Shown here in pieces: positions 46,702 through 59,561 of a stretch of 64,000 nt of DNA. Source of the DNA: Paramecium tetraurelia. Its lineage: Eukaryota > Ciliophora > Oligohymenophorea > Peniculida > Parameciidae. How positions within the stretch are numbered: the stretch's first letter is position 1; every line of letters starts with the position of its first letter. The notes under the pieces were generated by a model. It did no database searches. It saw only the letters and a program-made list of their open reading frames with translations, and had not been told where the DNA came from. The DNA is taken from contig NW_001799620.1 of assembly GCF_000165425.1 (NCBI RefSeq), positions 11,202 through 75,201 of the forward strand, in the 5' to 3' direction. The position numbers were made by a program, and so were the translations under genes.

Positions 46702-49015
46702 TCATAGTTCTGTAAATAGACTTTATCTTTCTTGTTATCTGCCGGGATAGTAATGAGCAGGAGTTCTCTTTTTGGTTCTGCCAGAATCTAGATACCTCTT
46801 CTTTACAAAGAATGCCAAAATAAGTAAGATGACTCCGAATGCCAAATATGAAAATTTAATTCCACCACCACTTGCTTTCTTTTGTGTAACTTGTACTTTT
46901 TTAGAAGTAACTTAAGGTTATTGTGTTTCATTATCATTCTAATTTAATTGAGAGGCATCTTCGTTTTTTGTCACTAATTTCTCTTCCTATTCGCAATTGA
47001 CTTCAATTGGACCCAAATACACTCTACATTTATATATTATAAATATAATACCCATCTTAACATTCATCTCCTGAGATCTTTCTATACCCCTAACTTTTCA
47101 AATAAGTGCCTTTGCATTATTTTGGTTTGATCTCTCTCATTGGGACACAATTAGAATAGACATCTCTTTTGAATCCAACATCACATTCCCAATCAGCCTT
47201 TGAGCAAGGACAACTTTCAGTCTACACTGGCAGATTTGGCTCTTTGTTATAACATTATGCTCTCTGCTTTCTTCTAATATACTTTTCTCTTTTTCCAAAT
47301 AAACACTTGTCTCCAGCATAATTAGTTGGGTACCAGAATTCATAGTCAGAATCTTATTCTCCTGGATTATCAAATCCTTGACACTCTCTAACCATAATCT
47401 AATTTATGTCTAATGAAACAACTATTCCTTTTAATGAACTCGTAGTAAAATCATCTTCCTTAGCCACTCCAAGAGTTTTGCTGTCAGATATGCCATGAAA
47501 TATAAACTTACCATTTTTATATACAACATTAGTTATATCCATTGTAATATTCATCTTAATTTTCTTAAATGTTAGACCTTCATCCCAAGTATATAATATT
47601 TCACTTGCCTATATCTTCATCACTCACAAATACTATAAGTCCTGTATTTTCAGCAATATCATATATGTGCATACCATCCAATATTTCAAACCATGTGTGT
47701 CCTCCATCCCTACTCAAATAGGTCTTGTATTCATTCCCCAAATAAATTCCAGTGTTTCCAGTTCCAATTGTAATGTATGAATGACTAACAATTCTATTCC
47801 TTGGTGCTTCGCTTCTTCCTAATAGATGTAACGAACAATCTCCATTGCATTAAATAGGTTATCCTTTATAATCATATTTTGGAGCTTTAATAGCATGCCA
47901 CTCTCCTCCTTATTCAAAAAGTAATTCTACTTTATTTATAATTTTCTAATCTTTTAATACCATCTGTGTTTTTTGTAGATCTTCTCAACTTAAATTTCTC
48001 AAATTCAGTATTATCATAAATATTAGCAATGTATATTCCCCTAATGATGAATTCGAAATCACAATTTCCAGTATCCAAACTCCTGACATTATTTAATAAT
48101 GACAATGTATATTTGGTTCCACTTGTGTCACTTTAATATATATTCATAATTTTTGGCATGTCCTCCAAATGAGATATCGATATAAAAATAGATCCATTGA
48201 CAGTATCCAAAACAGTAAATGTGTATTTCTGATGATCTTCAATTGGCAACACCAATTCTACTGGAGTCAGACTTCCTTATTTAATTACTTCCAAATCATA
48301 GCCTTTGCTAAAAGGATCAGCGTCAATCAAAATAAATAGGTATTCTTTGGTCTAATAAAACCCATAAGAATTATTCCTCAATAATTAGGTAGTTTTGAAA
48401 TAATCATCACTATAACTAACCTATACGTGGCCTTAATCACTCAAATAAGATGCAACAATTCTTGAATCTGGGATTTCTGGCAATTCAATCAATTTATCCC
48501 ATATAGCATCCCTGGTTCTGTTCAACACTAGTCTCCAATTAGTGCCATAATCATTGCTTACATACAATCTAGAATTCAATAATGATCTGATACTATTTTT
48601 TATATTTCTCTTTACACAAATTGTCAGTGGTAGCATTGCATCTGAACTCCTTAAATGCCATGAGACTATGGGCTTCTAATGGATTCAATCTGAAATCATG
48701 CAAAGTCTTTTCATGCTTGAATTTTTAATAGGTTTTCCCACAATTCTGAGTTACATAAGAAGTATCAACATCACCTAATATATAAAGTACTTAAGGATCT
48801 GCTTCTGATTGTAATATTTCTCTTATGGTTAACTAGAATGAATAATCATAATTTACATTTGATATTAACTTGGGCATTTCCGATGTATTGTTTTTGTATA
48901 GCATACCCTTAGCACTGAGAATGAATGTTTCAGATTTGCACCATACAACTTGTTCAAGTGGTGAATCTAAAATTTTTTGTGAAAACACCACTTGTAGCAA
49001 TAATAATGTTAACAT
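46702..49015 (-). CDS. Sortilin/VPS10-type sorting receptor
   Basis: A type I membrane receptor that sorts hydrolases and secretory cargo from the Golgi. Signal peptide-like MLTLLLLQVVFSQ; beta-propeller Asp-box segments (SNDYGTNWRLVL, YLSRDGGHTWFEIL, YTWDEGLTFKKI); a 10CC-like cysteine module (CPCSKADWECDVGFKRD, NCVPM, QCKGTYL, GDEC); a membrane span (YLAFGVILLILAFFV); and a cytosolic tail with YLDS and HYYP. Introns: 48569-48593 (25 nt), 47609-47627 (19 nt), 47024-47051 (28 nt). Two one-base breaks remain: an extra T in SRITF(E)QGGEW near 47926, and a missing A near 47285 (GKR/KYIRRK). In Paramecium and Tetrahymena sortilins serve dense-core granule biogenesis, which fits the TMP gene in this window. 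Confidence 0.9.
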
Positions 49016-49075
49016 AATTAATTTATAAACAGAAGAGTCAAATATCTTTTAAGATAAATATATTTATTGAAATAA

Positions 49076-50385
49076 ATGTTAAGTTCTAAGGCAGGAATAG
49101 ATCATGTGTTACGTTAGTTCACCAACAAGAGAGTTTTAATCAGAGTTGATTTCAATGTGCCCATCAAGGAAGGCAAAGTGAAGAATGCCACAAGAATCCA
49201 AGGAGCTATCCCTACTTTGAAAAAGATTCTAGAATAGAATCCCAAGAATGTGACTTTGATGTCTCATATGGGTAGACCAGACGGAAAAAGGTAAAAAAAG
49301 AGATTAATTTTGTAGAGTTGAAAAGGATTCACTTAAGATAGTGGTTCCTAAACTAGAGGAATTGTTGGGCACTAAGATTAATTTTGTTAATGATTGTGTT
49401 GGATCAGAGGCAGTTGAAGCCTCAAATGCTGGAAATGGATAGATCAATTTATTAGAAAATCTTAGATTCCACATTCAAGAAGAAGGAAAAGGTCTTGATG
49501 CCAATGGAGCCAAGATCAAGGCTGACAAAGAGAGTGTTAAGAAATTTAGAAAGGAATTATCATCTTTGGGAGACATTTATGTTAATGATGCATTTGGTAC
49601 AGCACATAGAGCTCACTCATCCATGGTTGGAATTGATCACAAAGTGAGAGTTGCTGGTTATTTGATGAAGAAGGAACTTGATTATTTTGCTAGAGCCTTA
49701 GAAACACCATAAAGACCATTCCTTGTTATCTTAGGAGGGGCTAAAGTAGCTGACAAAATTCAATTGATTAAATCTATGCTTGATAAAGTAGACGAAATGA
49801 TCATTGGTGGAGGTATGGCCTTTACATTCCTTAAAAAAATACACAATGTTCCCATTGGAAAATCACTCTTTGATGAAGAAGGATATAAAATTGTTGATGA
49901 AACTCTTGCTAAAGCTAAAGAGAAGAATGTTAAGATTCATCTTCCAACTGATTTCGTATGTGGAACTGGATTGGATGCCTCAAGCCCAGTTGCTTTACAT
50001 GATCTTAAATCAGGAATTCCAGATGGATGGTTGGGTTTAGATGCTGGACAATTGACATAAAGAGAAAATGCTGAAGCTATTGGCAGAGCTAAAACAAGTA
50101 TAAATTTAATCTATTTTAATAGTTGTTTGGAATGGACCTTAAGGTGCTTTTGAAATTGAATAATTCAAGAATGGATCAGTTAGTATGTTGAATGCCTTAG
50201 TGAAATAAACATAGAGTGGAGCTACTACAATTGTTGGTGGTGGAGACACAGTTAATCTTGTTGGTGCTAATAAGGCAAATGATAAACTCAGTCATGTTTC
50301 TACAGGCGGTGGTGCTTCTTTGGAATTGTTGGAAGGTAAGATCTTGCCAGGTGTAGAATATCTTACAAATATTAAAGATTTATGA
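49076..50385 (+). CDS. pgk: Phosphoglycerate kinase
   Basis: Glycolytic enzyme transferring phosphate from 1,3-bisphosphoglycerate to ADP. About 419 residues with introns at 49291-49315 and 50098-50122 (25 nt each). Visible signatures: [12 protein letters not shown] (N-domain substrate arginine), [69 protein letters not shown] and [13 protein letters not shown], all in family order. No targeting peptide is evident, so cytosolic. Stop codon immediately abuts the antisense stop of the convergent small gene. Confidence 0.97.
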
Positions 50386-50839
50386 TCATAAAATTATATA
50401 CATCCAAAGTTATTATTAACAATTTATATCGTTACTTGTGGATGATAATTTAAATGAATGGTATTCCTTCAATGTAACATCACTATCGTAAATAGATTTA
50501 AAACATTTATTAATATAAGGACATTTACATTTCCAATATTCTTATCTTATTTCTCTGTATATCATTGATCGCATATAATTGTGGTATTAAATAGTAAATT
50601 TAGACATCCTCAATATTGACATAGGAGAGCTGTAAATTGAAATAATCTAAAGGGAGAGACTTTGTAAACTTGGGATTTTCCCAAAATTTATAGAATGAAT
50701 ATTTAATAATGATTATGTCAGGTTGATGACGATAGGATGGTTGGTTTGTTATTAGAGTTTGGGATTGCAAAATGGAGTATATACCGAATGGTAATATCAA
50801 TGGAGATGATAAGGATTAACCTAATTGAGAAAGAGTCAT
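50386..50839 (-). CDS. Hypothetical ~150-residue protein, frame shift inside
   Basis: From ATG 50839 (MTLSQLGQSLSSPLILPFG) the frame looks coding through FYKFWENPKFTKSLPLDYF to about 50607. There coding character moves one base over (SKFTIQYHNYMRSMIYREI ... YWKCKCPYINKCFKSIYD) and runs to TGA at 50386-50388. Total length is three-times-151 plus one base, which suits a single inserted base. The second part also has its own ATG at 50607. Cysteines in WKCKCPYINKC may be structural. No family recognised. Confidence 0.55.
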
Positions 50840-51003
50840 CAGTCGAAGATAATATCTATTTTAATTGCAACAATAAGTTAATAATTTATTAAATCATGTT
50901 GGGATTGATTAATCATATTTAATGCATATCATTTTGAAGTGACGGTATTTAATTACGCACAACTCTTATAATAAAATCAGAATAATTTATATTCGAAATT
51001 AAA

Positions 51004-51868
51004 ATGACATCATCAAGAATCTTGTTGCTTGTTCTTGTGGCTACAGCATCAGCTTTCACATACAATGAGGCAATTGCTAAAGAGAATGCAGCATTGTCTT
51101 TTGCTTCCTATTGTCCAAATGCAGCAATCCATAATTGGTCTGTTGGCTATGTTAGTAAATCATATCCAGATTTGACAAACATTGAAGTTTTCGAGAATCT
51201 TGTTAGCGTAAGACTTTTAAATATTATTTTTAGGGAACAAAAGGATATATTGCATATAACAAAAAAGAATCAGCAATTGTCGTTGTTTTCAGAGGATCAT
51301 CAAATATTCAAAATTGGATTGAGAATATTTCTTTTGGAAAAACCGAATACAACAAAGCATGCAAATGCAAAGTACATACAGGATTCCACGATGCCTTCGT
51401 GTCCCTTAAACCAAAACTTGACTCCTTATTCCCAGGATATGCCACCAAATACCCATATGCAGCCATCCATGTTACAGGACACAGCTTAGGTGGTGCCATG
51501 GCTACATTATACGCCTTAGAATTGGCTGAAGCAGGAAGAACAGTCGGTTTGTTCACTTATGGTTCCCCAAGAGTCGGAGATCCAGATTTCTATGATTGGT
51601 TCACCAAATACACTAAAATCACCCACTTCAGAGTTGTAAACCAAAACGACACTGTTCCTCATGTATTAAAACTATTTAAACAATTTAGCTTCCATTGTAT
51701 GCTATGGGATTCTATCATCAAGATAGAGAAATCTGGTATCATGATGGAACTCACACAGTTTGCGCAGCCACTAGAGGAGAAGATAAAACTTGCTCATACA
51801 CTGTCAAATCTACTTCTAATGCTGACCATAGCACTTACATTGGTTTAAGTTCATCAGTTGATTGTTGA
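51004..51868 (+). CDS. Secreted class-3 lipase
   Basis: About 271 residues, introns at 51208-51233 and 51663-51688 (26 nt each). A signal peptide (MTSSRILLLVLVATASA) precedes an alpha/beta-hydrolase domain: IAYNKKESAIVVVFRGS (oxyanion region), HTGFHDAFVSLKPKL, the nucleophile elbow VTGHSLGGAMA, TYGSPRVGDPDF, the acid in VVNQNDTVPH, and the catalytic histidine in DHSTYIGL. Catalytic triad Ser-Asp-His intact. Extra cysteines near the C-terminus (CAATRGEDKTC) suit a disulphide-bonded secreted or phagosomal enzyme. Hydrolyses acylglycerols. Confidence 0.95.
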
Positions 51869-51979
51869 TTTTATTTACATCAGAAACCTATTAAAATTAA
51901 TAGTATTTTATGCTTTGATAGAATGCCTAATTCTAAGTGTTAACATCAATAAATTGATATATATTTAAACAATAATCAT

Positions 51980-54900
51980 TCATTCATTCAGTCCACGATA
52001 ATGCAGTTCTATTCCCTCAGTCGAGTAATTGCTAATCACCTTATTCTCATATTTTTCGCTTATTTATAACATTAATTTTTACATGTTCTATGCTTTCCTC
52101 TTCTTGACAAATACAATTAGAGCAATAATCAAAATGATAATGACGATGGAAACTCCCACCCATTAATAGTTAATTGATACTGTCTCCTAAATTACTTGCT
52201 ATTTAGGATTCCATCTAATTGAATTGGTTTCATAATAATAGTCTAATTAAATCAATTGTTCATCTTTATACAATTAAACATCCACTATAATTTAATAAAT
52301 AATATATGATACCAGTCGCTAAAATAGTAAACACTAAGGTTCTTCTCTATTATGGGAATTTCACATCATGCAATGTCACAGAAGCAAAAAGTGTTGTCTC
52401 ATTAGTCGTTTAGTTTCGAACTATACTATTATAATTGGATGGATCAGAACAAAAATCAAGAGATAAATCATCGCCCTCACTTTTTTCTTGTAATATGACA
52501 AAATATTCAATCTATTTCAACTCGAAATATGGATCTTTAAGATCTTAATTAGTGATTTGAATAGGGGCAAATTCAATATATAGAGTTACAGTATCATCAG
52601 GATTCTATAAAAGCTGAGGTGTTAAATATCCCTAAAGTCCTGGGTAGAAGTCATTATAAGGGATTTCCTCTTTTTCATCTACATAATAGACCCTTATTGT
52701 ATATTGGGCATTAGTTATTTAACTATTAAGAGTCTTAATGAGATCGAACTTCAAATATGTAATATCTAAGTTCTATATTTAATCGAAGAATCCAAATACT
52801 TACTTATTTTACCTTATGTCTATTCTCTAATCATATTGGCCTTGCTTTAGTTACTCGTAGTCTTTACCCGTAAAAACAGAAAAGATTCCATTACAAAATT
52901 ACATCTCATAAAAGAGATACATAAAATTCTATTACACAGCCCAATATGAACTTTGATACAATTCATTTTGTCTAAGTTATTTAATCCTTGGGACTAGAGG
53001 TCTGAGATCTGAAGTTCCAACTTAAACTTAATAGTTTTGCTCCTATTGTGATTAACTTTACAACACAATCCTATATACATTATCAATTTAGAAGTATTCA
53101 TTTTGGATCAAATTGGATAATATTGTCTATTTTATGGGCAGTATTTGAAGTTGTGAGGAATTGCTATAGACTTTAATTAATGGTATAGATCTATGCTTTG
53201 GACTTTTTTGTAAATAATCATGAAGGTCCTAAATTTAGACTGATATTGAAAATGTTTTTCCTTGATCTAATAATGGAGAAAATTCATAATTCATGTAATA
53301 CATCTCTTTTTCGCTCTAGGCTTTGAGTGAAAAGAAAACAGGATAAATTGAACTAGATTATATGATAAATTTACTAAATTTTATTCATCTCCTCAACATC
53401 TGTAAAATACAAAATACTAAAGTAAGCGCTCGATATGGCTTCAAAATTAAGCTTCAAGTATGAATTCTCTTAATTAGAGATATTAAATATATTCTTGTAA
53501 TTGTCTGGTCGAATATCTAGTAAAATTAAAGTAGTAAAATTTTGAACCTCATAGAATTTTTCAAAATAATAAGAACAAACTAATGAGCCACTATACATGT
53601 AAATTTAAATTGATGTAGACATACTTTTTGGATTTAAAATAATTGTAACTTCTTTGCCTTTTTCAAGGAAATATTAGAATAGACTTTGAGATTCTAAAAA
53701 TATTTCAGTATCATTATTATTAACCTACACTCTAACAATTTCAGACGTATAAGTCTTAAGTGCAATTATTAAAATGTTATTCGGTTATAAGGGTTCAGTC
53801 ATAAAACTTTTTTAATAACCCATTCCAAAATTATTGTATTTAAATTAAGCCGGGTTTTGACTAAAAGAACTGAATTTTGCTGATTCTAGGTCTGTCTCAT
53901 GTACGTAGAAATAAGCTGTTTCAGAGTGAGACTACACAAAGATCGTAAATGGTGTTTCTAACCCATAGGTTTACAATTTTAAGAAAATTGTGAATTCGGA
54001 ATTAACAAAACTATTATAATACTTAACAATTACAATTTAAATGGTTGATTTAAGAAGATTTCATAAATTTCCACATTTTGTAGATGATACTGAATTCCAT
54101 ATTAGCATTTTTCGTAACCATGAACTCCAACACTAAATAATGAAATAAATAGTTTACTAATAGTCTCCAGTTAGATCAGGATTGACAGTATTGCCAGGCT
54201 CGATTACAAGGACATCACTCTGTAGATCAAAGGATCCCCAATCATAGTTCCCAAGATCAGGGAATTTAGATTTTGAAACTAATAGGTCAGCATCACAAAA
54301 GATATCTGGTTTGAGCATGATCATCAAATTTGTATCGTTTCTTGGAACATGAATTTTATAGTATTTATATTCATTTTGTACAAGCTCTCCAGATTGGATT
54401 TCTGATTCCCTTAACATTATGAGTTTTGAATTATATTGAATTGTGTAATCAAGTACATTGATATTGAAATCCTAATCGCCATCCCTATTTACAATAACTG
54501 TTATTTTGATAATACATTTGCCATTACAATCGAGTTTATTTAAGTCGTTTTAAGAGAAGTAAATTGAAACTTAAGAATAAGATTTATGTTTTTATGAAAC
54601 CTTATCATGTAAACTTTCAGTAGGTTCTGGTGAATCAAGAGTTGCAACTACCTTAGCATATAACTTTATTTCTCCATAATAAGTGAAGGCTAAAATATTA
54701 GCCTCTTATCCTAAAGAATAAAAATAGAAGTAATCCTCTCCTATTGGTAATGCCTTTGTAATTGGTTAATCCTCTACAAGTTGAATTTTAGATTTATCAA
54801 TTTTTGAGATTAATATTGTATAAAAGGCATCGAATTTGCTTGTCAAAGAGAAATAAAAGTATTCGCTACATGTTGCTGAGAGAATTTAACAATAATGGTC

Positions 54901-57322
54901 TTTATTTTGTTGAACAATTATGGTGCTATTATTTTTAGAATATCTTATATCAAGACCATGCAAAGGTTGGATACTGATATCTAAGGAGGATTGATCGAAT
55001 TCGTAAGTTCTTTTTGTAATCACAAAAGCTTCAGTATTGGCTTACAAATATCCGAAACCTTATGAATAACCAGCAGATAAGAAATTAAAAAAAGGTTCAT
55101 CCTAAAATATTTCAATCATATATTTGTAATAGTAATAAGCAATTCTAAAACTACCATAATTGCCACCTGTATGGTCCAATCTTATTTTCAAATATAGAAT
55201 CTCTGGATAATTCTTATCATCAAACGGAATGCTAATGATTTACCCACTCTGCCATATAGCTATAGATTCATTTGTTTCAGGTCGATTAAATCCAAACATC
55301 CTAAACTATCCATACTCCTTTTGCAATATCACATTCAATGAATCCCTCCTATTCATATCATACCCTTTCATATCTATTTTATACAACACAAAATCTTCAT
55401 CAACTAACGAATGTTGTTGTTAATCTCCTTAATATAATTAAATATAATGCCATGGGAATTTTCCAAATTACTAAAAGTCTTAGAAATTTTTGATTGCCCA
55501 AACTGTTATTATAAACTTTGAGAATGATTGGCCATAAATTGATAGGTAATAGGTTCCTGGTTAAGGCTAATTAGCAAATCTACCTCCAAAGTTAATTGAA
55601 TTATTTTAGGATTTGTATTCGTGATTCCACTCATTAGGTTATTGATAAGTAGTCGATACATACATAGTCACATCTCCTTATATTGGAGTGACTAAAAAGT
55701 GCAATCTCTGCATTTACTCGTTTTCAGATACAAAGAATTTATAGTATTAATAATTGTCTTTCTCCACTTATGATTTATGAGGGGTATTTTAAAGTAAACT
55801 CATCGTCTTTTCAATTATTTTGTATTGGATTGTAAACTTACCAGGGGATGTACTACTCTTATCAAGCACAGCTACCACAAAAAATGCACACATGCCATCA
55901 CAATTTAAAATAAACTATGCTTCCTTCCTTCTATTAGTAAATAACATAGTATATTGAGTCATCAATTCATATTTATCTTAGTTCAAGAATAATTCTTCAG
56001 TGTATGGACAGATGGACTCATCAGCACAATTAGTAGTTAGAAAATTTATGATTCCCTCGAAAGTATGTAAATTAAGTTAAATATAATGACCTTCATTTCT
56101 ATAATCTAATATATTCACAATGGTGACTTATGATTCTGACACAAACTTCTAATGATTAATGCCAGGCAAAATAGTTCTCTCGTATATACATGTTAGTTAT
56201 AACTCATATGTACATAACTCCTCACCCATCACAGCCAAGTACAAATTTTTGAGTGTGATGTTTTTATTCTTCAACTCCTCTTAAGTGATGAGTATAACCT
56301 CGCCATCCTTATTTTTCTCTTACCATTCATAACTCTCTAATAGAGGTGGCTATTTATTATAGTGAACATACAATTTGGCATAACCTTTAAATGGAGTCAA
56401 TCGAACTCCCTAAGCAAATAATAAAATCAATAATATACTATATCACAGTTCAATTAAGGTTCTACTTGATAGAAATCAAACTCTCCCTATTCAACTACTT
56501 ACACAATTGTTTCATAGAAGTTAAAAAATTTCAATTTTTGACTCTTAGATGCCATCACTCTAAACACTGCTCCTTATTCTCCTTGAATTAGGATTTTATA
56601 CTACTCAAATGGCTTTTGTTAATTAAATTCAATGACTTTTTAATTCCCCCAAGTATCAGTAGCTTTGTAATCATACATACTATTGGTTGGAACCCCATTC
56701 TCCCATTTATTCATGAAAACTTAAAATGGTTCTTCTAGATATTCCTAATTCACCACTTGAACATTAATCTCAATCTCTGTTTGTTCTGTATTGAATTCAG
56801 ACAGCATAAAATCTATGATTTACGATTATTTTTCGTTTGTCAATTTAAAAGTTAGGAAACTATCTACCTTGAGCATTTATTCCTAATCTAATTCTATTCT
56901 TAATATGTATCTGCTGGGAAAACGAGACACTACAGAAATGTATAAGACGTCATTTTCCTAAATCTTTTCGTTGCTTATCACACAGATATCTGATATGAAT
57001 GTAAATTTTACCCATTCCTTAGGCTTCGCATGCTTGTACGTCAGCATCCTCAACCGACAATGGTTCTTTCACTTTCTTCGAAATGTATAAGTTAGGATCG
57101 GAATTAGGATTCAAAGTCTTCAGCTGAAGTACAAGATCTGTTTGATTTTTTATTTCAGGAACATTGAATAAATAAACCTGATGATTCTGTGTTCTTGGCG
57201 AAACAAATCTAAATTATTGCTTTTAATTACCCTTGAACTGAATCCCCCAGAGTCAAATACTGTTTAGGTGTACCATCCTCTTGGCTCAATGCTAGATAGA
57301 AAAGATAAACTATTTATATCAT
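51980..57322 (-). CDS. Very large type I membrane protein with repeated beta domains
   Basis: The longest gene here, about 5.3 kb. From ATG 57322 a short hydrophobic leader (MIQIVYLFYLALSQ) is followed, after a 22-nt intron at about 57239-57260, by FVSPRTQNHQVYLFNVPE. Many similar segments recur, each a beta-rich unit around a 'YFYFxI' strand and acidic turn, e.g. NEYKYYKIHVPRNDTNLMI and GSFDLQSDVLVIEPG, much like bacterial-type pre-peptidase C-terminal (PPC) domains. The C-terminus has one membrane span (VGVSIVIIMIIALIVFV) then KKRKAQNMQKLMLQ and a short cytosolic tail ending GLNE. Exon boundaries in the middle were not all resolved. A surface or phagosomal protein is likely; function unknown. 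Confidence 0.75.
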
Positions 57323-57446
57323 AAGCATAATTAATTATTATTTTCTATCTTTAGACAACAATTAATATATATTATCTCTAACTACAAATCAATATTAACA
57401 TCGAATTTCCTAGACTATTTCAACAAAATATAAATCAATTTGCCAT

Positions 57447-58769
57447 TCAGTTTATTTTATCAATCTTAGTAGTCTCCTTCATCTATTCAGCTATTTCCAA
57501 CAATTATTTTCTGATAACTGCTTTATTTTTGAAATCACTCTCTCGCTAAGCTTAACGAATTAAATTTTCATATTTTTCATTTAAATTCTTTAATTTAGCT
57601 TCAATCTCACTATGTTATTGAGGTGATAATGGAGATATTAATCTTTTTCTTGAATCAATCTTTTTATCAGGACTATATCCTGAATTCTTCATATCCACTA
57701 AACAATCTCGAATTGCTTACTTTAATTGACTCTATCTTAAACTTTGATCATCTCTGGGACTGGGAAGTGTAGGAGAGATTTGATCTAAGTTTAATTTACT
57801 AATTGTCCTCTATTCTCTGTATCCCTAATTAAATTCTGTTTCTTCTTATCTAGATATTCTTCTTTTTAAATATTTGTGACTCTTCTCCTCTTATTCCAAT
57901 TTAATCTTCAGAGACTGATATTTAACGTTTAAATCTTTATAGTCTATAGTTAGTTATTAGATAATATCTTGATACTCAGAACTCTTCACACTCAACTCTT
58001 GAATTCTTTTCGCCATCTATTCTTCTCTGCAGAGTCTATTGGATTGAGCTTCATCAATATTTTTTAAGTAAACTCTATCTTTCTCATCCAATTAGTATTT
58101 GAGATTCGATATTTGTTTTTCGAATTCATGTTACTTAAATGTTGAATGCTTTTATTTGTAATTATCAAAGTCTTATTCTACTTTTTATTTCTCTAATTCT
58201 AAATATTCTACTCTTTTTTCTAGTTTTTTAATGATGTTGTCCTTGATATCGATCTTTTGCTTATATTCCTAAACAGTATTCAATAGTATTGAATTTTCTT
58301 CGAATTTCTTCATTTCAACTTTATGCAACAACCCTTTTTCATTACTTTTATATGCCTACAATTATCTCTAAAGACTCTCTAATGACATTTGGATTTCATG
58401 CTTATCGTGTTTAAGCTCTTCATTCTTCCTTATCAATTCTGATACTCTCTCTTGATAATCCTTTAGATGTTATAATCTCTCAACTTGTAACAACTCTATT
58501 TATGAAGTGGCTCTATTGTTCATCTCCATTTCTTAAGAAACTTTCATTAATTGCATTTAAAGACGATCATTTTCAACTGACAATTCGTTTACTTATTATT
58601 TAAGTTATTCAATGATGATATCTTAAGGAGACAAATCAATTGATTTCCTATAATTGTCATTCCTCAATTTATCCTGCATACTCTTCATAGCTGAGGCATA
58701 AGCACTACTCATAGTTGGAGAGTTCGATGAAAATGCTCTCTATGATAACCTTGATTCCCTTGATTGCAT
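57447..58769 (-). CDS. Coiled-coil protein, intronless
   Basis: 440 residues in one exon from ATG 58769 (MQSRESRLSQRAFSSNS) to TGA 57447. Coiled coil from about residue 45 to 330 (VNELSVENDRLQMQLMKVS, EYLELEKQKVEQDFDNYK). A Ser/Pro segment with possible phosphosites (ISPTLPSPRDD, KRLISPLSPQQH) follows, then a final helix (EIEAKLKNLNEKYENLI). No specific family recognised; centrosomal or basal-body scaffold is a guess. Confidence 0.8.
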
Positions 58770-58806
58770 TATAATATAATTTTATTGTTTATGAATATAT
58801 ATATAT

Positions 58807-59561
58807 TCAGGGTAATTTTTCAACATATTCCCTATCAAATTCCTTCCTCATATCTTAAAGAAGTCTCTTTTCCATTTCTTGTTCTTTTTCCTTTAGCTAT
58901 TTGAATTACAAAGATAGATTAGGTGTTGCAATCTTCCTGTTTTTGTAGAGATTAAATTATTTCTACGTTATTCTCTTCTTTAATTGAGATGACTGCTGAT
59001 TGTTATCAAAAACTACTTCAAATTACTATGTCTAATTTTAGAAATGTTAAAAAGTTGATCCCATATGCAACTTACTTGATTTACTTCTATCAGTAAATAC
59101 TTTTGCTGGTTAATTCTCCTTTATCTTAGTACTAGATAATTATTTATTGAATTCTTCCAAAATAGGTTGACTTGTATCTCTATGTGTGTCTCTGCTCATC
59201 TTCTACGTTTTTATTGTAGTTCTGCAATCTTCTAAAGTCATTGGTCTTTATATTTCCTATCCATTTGTGATTCTACCTATTGATAACCCCTTCATCGATG
59301 GGTCTTATATAATAAACATAATTTACTTGGTTTCTAATGCAAATGCAAGGGCATCAATGGAAATTTGTTTTTCTACATTTGAACAATCTCCTTCAAAACT
59401 GAATGATAATCTTCATCTTCTATTTAGAACTTGAATTGGATTTTTGCCAAATTCTAATATTTTTTTTTTGGTTTAGGTTCTTCTATTTCAGGTACTTTGT
59501 AGTGCTTCGAAGCAGTCGTAACTAAAAAATTCTTAGCTTTTAGTTGACTCAAAGATATCAT
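58807..59561 (-). CDS. Hypothetical basic protein with C-terminal helix
   Basis: From ATG 59561 (MISLSQLKAKNFLVTTA) to TGA 58807, about 243 residues, one 23-nt intron at 59304-59326. Segments: EIEEPKPKKKYQNLAKIQF, LEDCRTTIKTQKMSRD, QPAKVFTDRSKSSKLH, and a charged final helix (FKQLKEKEQEMEKRLLQDM) ending YVEKLP. No domain recognised. Lies head-to-tail 37 bp upstream of the coiled-coil gene on the same strand. Confidence 0.65.

Noticed and set aside
50600-50800. 66-codon standard-code ORF as its own gene
   Set aside because: It is only part of the longer minus-strand frame beginning at 50839, read with TAA/TAG as Gln.
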